Shown: positions 35,700-44,452 of the stretch, in pieces
Numbering within the stretch: the stretch's first letter is position 1
How the letters are laid out: each line of letters opens with the position of its first letter
Assembly (NCBI GenBank): GCA_947179485.1
Contig: OX359246.1
Coordinates: forward strand, 40,403,632 to 40,467,631
Source of the DNA: Allacma fusca
Lineage: Eukaryota > Arthropoda > Collembola > Symphypleona > Sminthuridae
Length of the DNA: 64,000 nucleotides
Direction: 5' to 3'
Notes under the pieces: generated by a model
What the model was told of the DNA's origin: nothing
Seen by the model: only the letters and a program-made list of their open reading frames with translations
Database searches by the model: none
Translations under genes and position numbers: made by a program

Positions 35700-36538
35700 T
35701 TATAAAATAATTACACAGTCATAGAAGCTCATTCCATAACTTGTTGATCGGGTAAGACCAAGAGTGGTCTTACAGCAGGAAGCTCTGGTAATCAGAACTT
35801 GACCGACTTCTTGTAATAAAATATAAAATTTTATTTTGAGCATATACAATGCTCGGAGGGTAAGCAGGAAGCGCTTGGACATCATCCACGCTTCGCATCC
35901 TGGTGTGGTGGTCTCTGAATCCTCCTCCTTCTCAGACTCATCGTCTGAAAGGTCGTCTACGGTACTCGTAGTACTCGTAGAAGTGGATTTAGGTTTTCGG
36001 CTCGTACTAGTTGTAGAAGTAGCCAGTGATTCTTCCACGAAACGCATTGAAACTTTTAATTGTTTCAAGGTTTCGACATTTTCTTTTCCTACCCCGTAGA
36101 CAATGTGGAGCTTATTTGCTCGGCCATTGTCTCCCTGGATAATGAAATCCAGTTCGGGGAGAACTAAAAGAAATCGAAATATTACTACATAAAAGAACAA
36201 GATTATTCTTAAATTGTGTGTAAGTAATGAAAAAACTTACGCATCTCGTTGAAGTGAGATGCAGAAATGTAGTTGGACGGAAGATTCACAACTACCGGAC
36301 GCTGATGTCCGAATGTCCGAGACTTAGTAAACTTCAAAGGAGTTTCTATGTCAAACGGATTAAGTGGGGATGCAAAAGATGAACTGGTAAAAGGACCCAA
36401 GTTTAAGGTCGGGTCGTCGACAAGAGACGCTTGAACTCTCTTGGACGTGCATTTAACCATGTACTTCTCCAAATCAAGGAGAGTAGTACTACTGGTTATG
36501 CTTGCAAATAAGTCATCTGCTAGAGCAGCTGACGACAT
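35700..36538 (-). CDS. Unknown acidic, Ser/Thr-rich protein of the 7.1-kb element
   Basis: Exon 1 is 36538-36241 (ATG, GTAAGT donor) and exon 2 is 36163-35700 (TTTTAG acceptor), in phase, giving about 253 residues. Residues 1-150 look like one folded domain (LLDLEKYMVKC, RPVVVNLPSNYISASHF, LDFIIQGDNGRANKLHIVYG). Then comes a low-complexity STTSTSRKPKSTSTSTT run and an acidic DDLSDDESEKEEDSE tract. After the acidic tract a second frame is equally protein-like (VDDVQALPAYPPSIVYAQNK), so the true 3' end may lie in another exon or frame. An AACAG acceptor 7 bases before the ATG suggests a further 5' exon toward 36600. I do not recognise the family. Confidence 0.55.
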
Positions 36539-36676
36539 GGGGTCAACTGTTAAAAGGGAAAAAAGAAAGTAAAAAGCAGAGGGTTAATTGGTTATAAATT
36601 AAGAAAATAAACCTGAAATGCTTTTGATAAAATGCCATATAGATGTAACACGAATGATTATTTGGATGTATTCGAA

Positions 36677-37114
36677 GAACATTTGATCTCCAAGTATAAT
36701 ATTATATATGCCATTATTACAGTTTTACTGTTCATGTATACAACAAAAGCCAAAAATGCCGTAATATATTCATCTCTCGTGTTTTTTCTCTTGAGACAAT
36801 AACTAAAAGCCAACTCAAATACATTCGGTAAATTCAAAGTGTCTGAACATAAGTATCCTGTATGTAGAGTTAAACAAATTAGGATTTCTATGATTTCAAA
36901 ATCTAGGAACCGTAATTTAACTCTAAATACTGGATACGTATCTTCGAACACTTTGAATTTACTGAATGTATTTGCACCAACTTTCAGCGATTGACTCAGG
37001 AGAAAAAACATGAGAAATGAATATATTACGACATTTTTGGCTTTTGTTGTATACATGAACAGTAAAACTGTAATAATGACATAGATAATATTATACTTGG
37101 AAATCAAATGTTCT
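36677..37114. repeat. Inverted duplication (foldback), arms about 200 bases
   Basis: The left arm 36677-36875 and the right arm about 36915-37114 are inverted copies, with only scattered differences (three in the first 46 bases compared). A non-palindromic centre of some 40 bases separates them. On the minus strand the right arm reads as a hydrophobic peptide (IIYVIITVLLFMYTT, then NTFSKFKVFEDTYPVF). The arms are therefore probably an inverted duplicate of a gene fragment of unknown identity. A transcript would fold into a long hairpin. Confidence 0.85.
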
Positions 37115-37116
37115 TG

Positions 37117-37242
37117 TATGAGTACTTGTTTGATTGACTCATCAAAGAAGGATTATTCGAATTTGTATTTTGAAATTAAACATTTCAAAATACAAATTCA
37201 AGAAGAGACCCGAGTTTAATGACTCAATCAAACAAGTACTCA
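37117..37242. repeat. Small foldback element beside the larger one
   Basis: GAGTACTTGTTTGATTGACTCAT at 37117 and its inverted counterpart ending AAACAAGTACTCA at 37241 bracket a second inner inverted pair (GAATTTGTATTTTGAAAT / ATTTCAAAATACAAATTC). It is about 125 bases long, with MITE-like form. Confidence 0.75.
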
Positions 37243-37888
37243 ATTCATAACATAATTTATCATGAAACCTGTACACATTTCAAAAGTAATTATATACTGC
37301 ATACGACTCAGAAACAAAACAAAAAGACCTCTCATACTTGTATTAGACGCATCAGTGTCGTAAAAAACGCCCGCAATGTCCACGCGTTTTCCACCCGTTG
37401 GCTTGAACCACAGCGTATCTGGGTACCTCTTGAATCTGTGGTAGTGTCGGCCTGTAATGGGGAAGACACGGGGTTGGGCAAAAGCATTTCCGGTTTTTTC
37501 TGCTGTCGAAATTATCATTGCCGGGACAATATTGAGTTCATAGTCCAGTTCAGTGAAGAGATCCGATTTTAGTTGGTCGAATCTCATGTTCCACTGCTCA
37601 GCATTTGGGAATCTTGTGGGGATCAAAACATTTCGAATTCGAAACTCGGACAAAAATTTATCAACGGGTTTATTAAAGATTCCCTTTTGACTCCAAAAGG
37701 TCTTGTAACTAAAATAAATAAAAAAAACAAAAAATATAGCAAACATAACAAGGAAGATGAGAGGGGGAAAAGAAGAAAAGCAAAGCAAATTGATGTGCGT
37801 AATATGACTGGATATGAATTTATGCTCAAAAGTTAAATGCTTAATAATTACACCACACATTTTGGATTTCGCATTTTCTTATTGACAT
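37240..37888 (-). CDS. Unknown protein of the 7.1-kb element, probably spliced
   Basis: The main exon starts at 37708 after a T-rich TTTATTTTAG acceptor. It shows FNKPVDKFLSEFRIRNVLIPTRFP, QWNMRFDQLKSDLFTELDYELN and HYHRFKRYPDTLWF. A small first exon 37888-37854 with donor GTGTAA would join in frame, but is only a proposal; the alternative is an unspliced start at 37860 with a hydrophobic N-terminus. The frame continues to a stop at 37240, yet a GTATGA donor near 37342 could lead to a further exon. It is divergently arranged with the plus-strand gene at 38315, sharing a 430-base promoter region. No family recognised. Confidence 0.45.
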
Positions 37889-38237
37889 GCTTTTAATCAT
37901 GACTTAGCTCAAAAGTAACAATGTTATCATAGAACTGCATAATGTGCATATTTTTCATATACATATATAAATATACATGTATATACAGTTTATAGAGCCA
38001 GTCCGAGACCTCTTGGTTATGTTATTCAACGAAAGTTTATAGTGTGAACTCAGGTTTTCGCCAGTTCCCACGACCTCACCACCTGAAACAATCAGTGGCA
38101 CGTGCGCAAGATTTTGGAAAGCGATACGGTTCCGTGACCTTTGAAACGTACGTATTCTAGCAGAATTAAATAATGGGAATTGTTTTTAAAACCGTTCTCA
38201 CGACCCCGTCCAGTTTTCCCCCGCCAGTTCTAACGGG

Positions 38238-38244
38238 TATAAAA
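38238..38244 (+). promoter_or_regulatory. TATA box for the plus-strand gene of the 7.1-kb element
   Basis: TATAAAA within GGGTATAAAACCG lies 77 bases upstream of the start codon at 38315, a normal RNA polymerase II spacing once a leader of about 45 bases is allowed. Two related phrases, CGCCAGTTCCCACGACC (about 38057) and CGCCAGTTCTAACGG (about 38223), recur in this intergenic region. Confidence 0.6.
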
Positions 38245-38314
38245 CCGAGATCGGTGAAAAGGACTTATTCACTTTAAATCTTTCCTCAGACTTGATCTCT
38301 CTTGCTTGAGCAAA

Positions 38315-39096
38315 ATGGCAGAATTTCTGGACAAACGAATGATGGCGGCAGGTTCGAAGGCAAAGTCAGAGTTGCAGAGACTATGACCCAAGTTAAAACC
38401 ATATAGTCGTTTATCTGCAGCTCCGCAACCTGATGAAAATCCTGACATTACTACTACATGGGCTTTCTATGAACATCCGACTGAAGCCTTCATGGTATGG
38501 GTTTCTTTTCTAGAATTCGTTGGATATTCGTACCATAAATTATTCGTAAAATATTTTATTTTTCAATGTTATTATAGATCGACTTTGACATTGCGGCTCG
38601 CGTTGGATGGAACCGATACCACCGGTGTTTTTTCTACTACTTGGGTAGAAAGACCAAGACCGGGACTGTTACGAGCGTTAAATTCTCCCAGTACGAGGGC
38701 ACGCAGATTCGCGGATTTATCTCGCAAATTCTGGACCAGGTTGCGGTGCATCCCACCACTGGCAAGGCGTTCAATGACCTCATTCCGTATTTTGACAAGA
38801 ACCCAAGTCGAGCTCACGTCTCGATGGAATACGACAAAAGGAGCGAGCTGTGGACCGACCCAGATCTTCACCTGGACACTGTTCGTGTCCGCCTTGTGTT
38901 CAAGAGGGTAAGCGGGCAGTATGCAATTCTGCTTAACAATAAAGTCTCTGATGCAGTGTCAAAACGACTAAAGAACTGGCAGGGGCCGCAAATGACTTTG
39001 GCTTTGCCCGCTGTTCGAAACTTGGAATCATTTCTCTCTGAAGTGACCATGCCTCCTCTCGAGCTCGACACTCAGCTTCAGGAAGATGAAGTTTGA
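38315..39096 (+). CDS. Unknown 232-codon protein of the 7.1-kb element, with an early TGA
   Basis: Exon 1 is 38315-38494 (ATG in CAAAATGGC; GTATGG donor) and exon 2 is 38578-39096 (TTATAG acceptor), joined in phase. The start is supported by the TATA box at 38238. Codon 24 (38384-38386) is TGA, while the frame on both sides reads as normal protein (MMAAGSKAKSELQRL before; AAPQPDENPDITTTWAFYEH after). Exon 2 is a well-formed soluble domain with IDFDIAARVGWNRYHRCFFY, FSQYEGTQIRGFISQIL, HLDTVRVRLVFKRV and an acidic C-terminus. I do not recognise it. The TGA may be an inactivating mutation, a sequence error, or a sign that translation starts downstream. Confidence 0.6.
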
Positions 39097-39232
39097 AAGT
39101 TTAAATAAGAATTGATTTATGCAGTGTACATGCTTGGTGTTTTAATGTGTTTTTAAGAAAGAAGTTGTTTAACTCAAACTACTGTGATATTGATTCGGGT
39201 TCGCGCCAGTTGTATCCCTTCGTTCTGACTGG

Positions 39233-39444
39233 TTGACCACTATATACAGGTCTTTCGAGCTGTATTTTTTAACTGAAGGGGTATGATTATTGGTCCACTA
39301 TGAGCAGGTTTTCAGTATATAGAAAACCATTATATGGAGGGATTTTCCTATGCTAAAGGATAGGAGGTGAGTCGGGGAAGTCAAATGCGACCACTATTAA
39401 CAGGAATCCATTATATGAAAAGCCATTATATACAGATTTTACTG
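39233..39444. mobile_element. 3' fragment of a pogo-type MITE
   Basis: Words CCACTATATACAGG, CCATTATATGGAGG and CCATTATATACAG repeat. The end is GATTTTACTG followed by TA, the inverted form of the CAGTAAAAC terminus at 1568. The left terminus is absent. Confidence 0.6.
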
Positions 39445-40333
39445 TATGTAGAGAGACGTTCCGATACTTGCGATGGATGGTTATAAGGAATGTTTGTATG
39501 TCGTATGTGCGTGTGTGTGTGTGTGTACATCAGAAGTAGTCGTTTTTGCTCATTGAGCTACTTATTTACTTATACTTGTCCATATTACCTACAAATCATA
39601 GACATTTGGATGTAGGACAAAAAGCATCGGCAATATCTCGTATATATTCTGGTATAGAATTTGTAGCCAAGTGTGTAAACTAAGAATTTTGGTAAATTTA
39701 CCTGTGAATAGTAGTAGAAAATCCGAGTCAAAATATTAGAAACCCGTGCGACGATAGATTCAAATCTGAAAACAATTAGACAGTATGGTAATCAAGCAAC
39801 CCTCGCAAAGTTAGTTAGGAGGCATTCTGTTCTTCAAACTTCTCCTGAATAAAACTGAATAGAAAAAGCCAAGTTAATGTTTGATTAAAAAGATTAAAAA
39901 TTATAACTAATTATTTTGTAGCATACACTATAAGAGAATTTGTCCCTTATATGCATGAGGGAAAGGTTTTATAAGAGACAAAATATCCCAGTCCCCAGAG
40001 ATTCCGTTATAGCGAGAGTTCACTGCAATAGTGCATATACACTTAATGTACAAGGTACAACAAACATACATAGTTATACATAGAAATACATGGTTGCGGA
40101 CGCGAAGTCAATGATTTTGAGGAAGGACTGAGCAATAACTTACGTAAACTTGTGGCAACTTTATAACGCAAAAAAATCTGAAAAAAAAATAAGATTTTAC
40201 AATTTCCATTTCATTTTTTACCTTTTGACAACACATTTTTTTTCTTTTCTTACAACAGTAAAACTTAACATAAACCATGCATTATAATTGTTACACCAAT
40301 AGATTCTTCTTAACTTAACCAAAAAATATTTCA
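39445..40333. other. Non-coding part of the 7.1-kb element
   Basis: Contains a short GT microsatellite (39506-39525) and AT-rich DNA. A TATAGCGAGAGTTCACTGCA phrase near 40010 resembles the arm of another old MITE. No gene recognised. Confidence 0.4.
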
Positions 40334-40786
40334 ATGGACTTTGCAGAAACTTATTATCCCAAAAACTTCACAAGAGTGACAAGCAATGGAAGGTATGTGT
40401 ACAGACTATCATCAATAATTGAGGTGCTAATAAGAAAACGACACTTACGTATGTATATCTCCACTACAGGGATCCTACGAGTCCTATACGAATACTACGA
40501 AAGGAACAATATTAAATTGTCAAAAAGAATAAATATTCCAAAGAAACAAATATTATTTTTAAATCGTCTGTCTCTCTCAGCTCACGTACTGTCTACACAG
40601 TGTTTTTCCCTTGCCTCTTCCCTCCAAGGGTCGGGCAAGGGCTGCATACTTGGAGCCACAGGTGGCCCGTCCACCCACGCAATTGCCATGAAACTCCAAA
40701 GGGAGCTCTGCTCCCTCCAGTTCCTCAACACGGGACCCTTCATGCACGTTACGCAAGAAATCAATAAATCGATCGATAATCAATAA
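40334..40786 (+). CDS. Possible small gene at the right end of the 7.1-kb element
   Basis: The frame opens with MDFAETYYPKNFTRVTSNGR and continues through RKRHLRMYISTTGILRVLYEYYERNN, a charged, protein-like stretch of about 75 residues. The last third is simply a translation of the inner copy of the terminal repeat. No domain or splice support is visible, so this may be chance or the truncated end of a once longer gene. Confidence 0.3.
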   Translation: MDFAETYYPKNFTRVTSNGRYVYRLSSIIEVLIRKRHLRMYISTTGILRVLYEYYERNNIKLSKRINIPKKQILFLNRLSLSAHVLSTQCFSLASSLQGSGKGCILGATGGPSTHAIAMKLQRELCSLQFLNTGPFMHVTQEINKSIDNQ

Positions 40787-40864
40787 ACTATTGATTTTAG
40801 ACCGATTTATTGATTATCGATCGATTTATTGATTTCTTGCATAACGTGCTTAAACACTACTACT
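40685..40864. repeat. Extra, diverged copy of the terminal repeat
   Basis: This segment repeats the outer right terminal repeat in the same orientation (GGGAGCTCTGCTCCCTCCAG, CCCTTCATGCACGTTACGC, the ATCGATCGAT palindrome, AAGTGC-like end). It ends CACTACTACT, directly joined to the inner edge of the outer copy at 40865. It is nearly identical near the tip and diverged inward (CCACCCACGCAATTGCC versus CCACCCCATACATTTCC). Confidence 0.8.
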
Positions 40865-41528
40865 TATGTATATACACGCAGGCGCCACCCCATACATTTC
40901 CCTTCAAACTCTAAAGGGAGCTCTGCTCCCTCCAGTTCCTCAACACGGGACCCTTCATGCACGTTACGCAAGAAATCAATAAATCGATCGATAATCAATA
41001 AACTATTGATTTTAGACCGATTTATTGATTATCGATCGATTTATTGATTTCTTGCATAACGTGCTTAAACACTACTACTGTGAGAGTCAGGAATACAGTT
41101 CGAAAAACCTGGCAGACACTGCAAGGAAGTTTGATATCCTACGGGTTCTACAAAGTGAGTACAACGGAATTCTGCGTAACTCGTTGCTTATTTGTTTCTC
41201 GGTAACTCTCGTTGTTACTATATCGAATATTTACCTGGCTGTTTCGACAAATTCTGTGAAAGCAATAGTTGGGTCCTCAACGATGTGCTATCTTGTTAAA
41301 GCCCTGATCAATTCAGTGGCACAGCAATACGAGACTTCACTGGAAGTCCTAGAATCCTGGAAGCATTTCCGAGGAAATCCTTTGTTTCGCAGACGTCTTA
41401 GAAGTACTCCACCAATTTGTACACGAAATGGAGGGTTTGGGTTTATTGATAGGTCGTTGAATTTGACTTACCTGGGAATTATAATCGACAATTCTGTTAC
41501 TTTAATTGTGGGCAACCGAAATGCATAA

Positions 41529-43365
41529 AATTAAAATCTTGACAGGTGAGTTCCGTGGTGCTCATTATGTTTTAAATGCATTTTGTTCTCATTGTGTAAT
41601 CAATTTACAGTAGATTTACGGTTCAATACGTAGATGGTTCCGTGAATAAGCGTCATGTCATGGATATGTTCTCTCAGTCAGTACGTAAGGTTTGGTTATT
41701 ACGAAACATTTCCTTTTTGGAATTCAAAACGTTTCTAACGTGTAAAGTTTCTCGTAGTTTCAATTCAATATATGATTTTGCCACGTAAAACCCTAACGTT
41801 CATATACGCAAGTCACTCAATCGTTAACGCACAAACTCACCTTTAACTCCAACCTAAAAAGTTTACTATATCCCCCTAACGCGTAATGTTCCTCCTAACC
41901 CGGACGAATAAATTCTCCTTCATTCCTATCATATAAAGTTTTCTCCTACATGTTGTAATAGGATGGATGATCTACAGGGAAGGGAAAACTTACTTCTAAA
42001 GCTTTGGAATAAAACAATAATCCTCAAAAATATGCCAACATTCACACACTCTCACCATTATCACTAACGCATTAAGTTTCCCCAGTAAATTGACTAAAGT
42101 GGATGAAAGAAAAATTAAAAGATCAAGAAATAACAATGCTAAAAAAACTGGATAATGAAGTATAATTTGAATTACATTTTTATATGGGCCAGGGGGAGAA
42201 AATCTATACAAAATACTTACATATATGCATGCATCTTTGCTTTGAAACATATAAAACCAACAACTTCAAATTAATTGTTAAACTTTAACAATTGTCTATA
42301 AAATTTGGGGAAATATTTCGAAATTATTTGAAATAATTACCATAAAATGACAAATAATTTAGGTGATACTGCACTCCAAATCATTTTGATCAACAGTTTT
42401 AAGGTATCCTAGCCGCATACAGTTCTTCCGATGGAACAACAAAATGTCGGTTTTAACTAAAATTATTCAATTTGCCAGTAGTAGCACTATGATGTAATTC
42501 CGTGTGACACCAAATGGATTGATTGGTATTCTTGTCTGGAAATTTCTTTGACAATTGTAATTTAAAACCAAACTTCAAATGTAAATAATTATTACATTAG
42601 ATATTTTATAGCGTTTTATTACTCATAATCTCTGTTAACGATTTCTATATCAAATGCCTTTTTCAAATGCTTGTAGAAAATAATTTTGTCTGTATGTTTG
42701 GAAATGACGGTTTAATGCTTACTTTCAATAAAATTGATGTTTCTTCAAAATGTAGGGAAAGTTCTTGATAGCATAGTTATTGAATTGTATTTATTATCAC
42801 GTGTAACATTAAAATTATGGCGTTTGTTGTAACTGCGACAGTTTGATAAATATACATTGAACATTTTAATGGAACTCCACATGTAATTACATATACTCTA
42901 TACAGGTTCTAATTCTGAACGGTAACTACGTATGCGAATAGGGTTATGTTAAATCCCATAAGAAATTTTCATTTTCGAAAGTCGATGAAGTAATTAAGGT
43001 AAGAAATACTAAATCACACATTTTTGACATGCATTCACTTTTTAAGGCTTAGATTGGCCTGCATTGATCACAGCTAAATTCTTAGCCTCAAATAAATTAG
43101 GTAATAGTAGTACAGTACAAGAATAAGTAAGTCCTTACACTACAACTCAAAAAAAAAGAAAGAATCGGAAAACCACCAAATACAAAAAACTATTAATATT
43201 CATAATTATAACTTATTACTTCATTTAATAATATATTTTTAATCAAATTACACACTGAATATTACCTAAACGACTAATGGCTTAGGTTATATCGGCCAAT
43301 AAGCATTATCTGTATGTTTGTACGTATGTTGTTCCCTTCTAACAATAAATAGAAGAAAGCAAAGG
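41529..43365. other. 3' flank of receptor copy B
   Basis: No gene. A block at 42650-42880 (CAAATGCTTGTAGAAAATAA onward) reappears in diverged form at 43690-43990. This indicates an old local duplication about 1 kb long within the receptor flank. Confidence 0.5.
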
Positions 43366-43665
43366 TGTCCGCCCATCCTACATACATGCACGCCTGTTTG
43401 TAGGCTATTTGTAGGGTGAAAGGAATTTTTTGAAGAAGTTTGTAGGCAAAATAGTGTGAATGAATCTATACGGTAAAACCTAGCGTAGAAAATGGGCACG
43501 CTCATCCGTCCTAAAAGTATCATCCTAAAAGTTATATTTGTAGGTTACTCAAGCATATTATGTTCATTTAATGGCATTTAGGACTCGCAAAATTAAAACA
43601 AAAGAACAATCTTCACCTGGTATTTCTTGATTGTATTATGGTGAACATGAGGGGTCAAACGTTCG
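43366..43665. mobile_element. Truncated hAT-type MITE of the TAGGC family
   Basis: It begins CAAAGGTGTCCGCCCATCC, the same terminus as the families at 24463 and 17275. It then follows 24463-24700 block by block (TTGTAGGCAAAATAG, AAAACCTAGCNTA, TTCATTTAATGG). The right arm is missing and no target duplication is visible. Confidence 0.65.
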
Positions 43666-44085
43666 CCCGGTGTCGCCTTTTTATTATTTCCTTCAAATGC
43701 TTGTAGAAAATTATATTATTTACATATTCGGGACTTAAAAGGGTAGTTTTATGTTTGCATAAAATAAAACGAGTGCCGTTAAACTATAAGAAAAATTCTT
43801 GAGAGCAAAATTGCTTGATTGTGTTTACGTATAACCATGTTCTGCAAAAAATATCGGCGTTTATTGAAAGTGTGACAATTTGAAGTATAATTGGGTGTGT
43901 TTTGAAAGTTGGTTTAATTCCGTGTTGCTTTAATTAAATAGTTTAAATCTATTCCTAATATTGGGAAATGCAGATTGACAATTTTCATAAAACTCCAAAT
44001 GTACAGACTGGATTTTTGAACTGTATGAACATTTGTCAACAGCGTTTCGAAATTTCTATGCATTATGAAAGCTGTGTAAACCTGA

Positions 44086-44300
44086 ATTAAATGTATGTCC
44101 TAATATTAGACAGGGTGCTTATTTGGAACTTGAAATGAGCGTCCGGATTTGTTAATTCTTAAATGTATACTAAAGAGGCTATGTTTATATTGAATAAGAG
44201 CATAAACAGCCATTTATTTCGCCAACAGAAGAATCATATAACGGCATATATGATATATAAGCCCGTTCGCCCTTTTGGTAATTGCTACTTGCGGACCTTA
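44086..44300. repeat. Empty-site paralogue of 1087-1300
   Basis: ATTAAATG at 44086-44093 is followed by the same sequence that follows the transposon end at 1086, without any element on its left. It documents both a segmental duplication and the insertion site of the first element. Confidence 0.7.
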
Positions 44301-44452
44301 CGACCGTAGGAGCTTGTTTAGGAAGGCGAGCATTTGTAGATGTCCTGTCACCATTGTCAAATTATGGTATCTAGATAATGTAATTTCTGAATAGCATAAA
44401 TGGGTCGCCATGAAATCCAATACCTGTCAAAATCCCAGAAAAAATTATATCG

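Larger units (their letters stand above)
33985..41079. mobile_element. 7,095-bp Polinton/Maverick-like element with unfamiliar genes
   Basis: The terminal inverted repeats are about 216 bases (33985-34200 and 40865-41079). The termini are AGTAGTAGTGTTTAAGCACG and its inverted copy, so the ends are AG...CT. An exact 6-bp duplication GTGAGA flanks it (33979-33984, 41080-41085). A 6-bp target and AG termini are the published hallmarks of Polintons/Mavericks. Against that, 7.1 kb is well below the usual 15-20 kb, and I see no family B polymerase, retroviral-type integrase, packaging ATPase or protease. It carries at least four candidate genes, most with introns: three on the minus strand on the left, two on the plus strand on the right. 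It could be a non-autonomous Polinton derivative or a different kind of element. Confidence 0.8.
33136..41528 (+). pseudogene. Gustatory-receptor-like gene, copy B, exon 3 split by a 7.1-kb element
   Basis: Exon 1 is 33136-33496 (ATG in AAAATGAGC; KTLKVGYTLGVFPFKW; two hydrophobic segments; GTATGT donor). Exon 2 is 33570-33849 (MILRPEKPYNMTGML; segments three and four; GTAATA donor). Exon 3 starts at 33965 after ATATAG, runs 20 bases, is cut by the element at 33985-41079, and resumes at 41086 to TAA at 41526-41528. Its second part has segments five to seven, NSVAQQYET, FRRRLRSTPPICTRNG and GNRNA. Dropping the element and one GTGAGA copy gives an uninterrupted frame through all three exons. 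So copy B was an intact seven-transmembrane receptor until this insertion, unlike copy A, whose splice site is gone. Confidence 0.85.
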
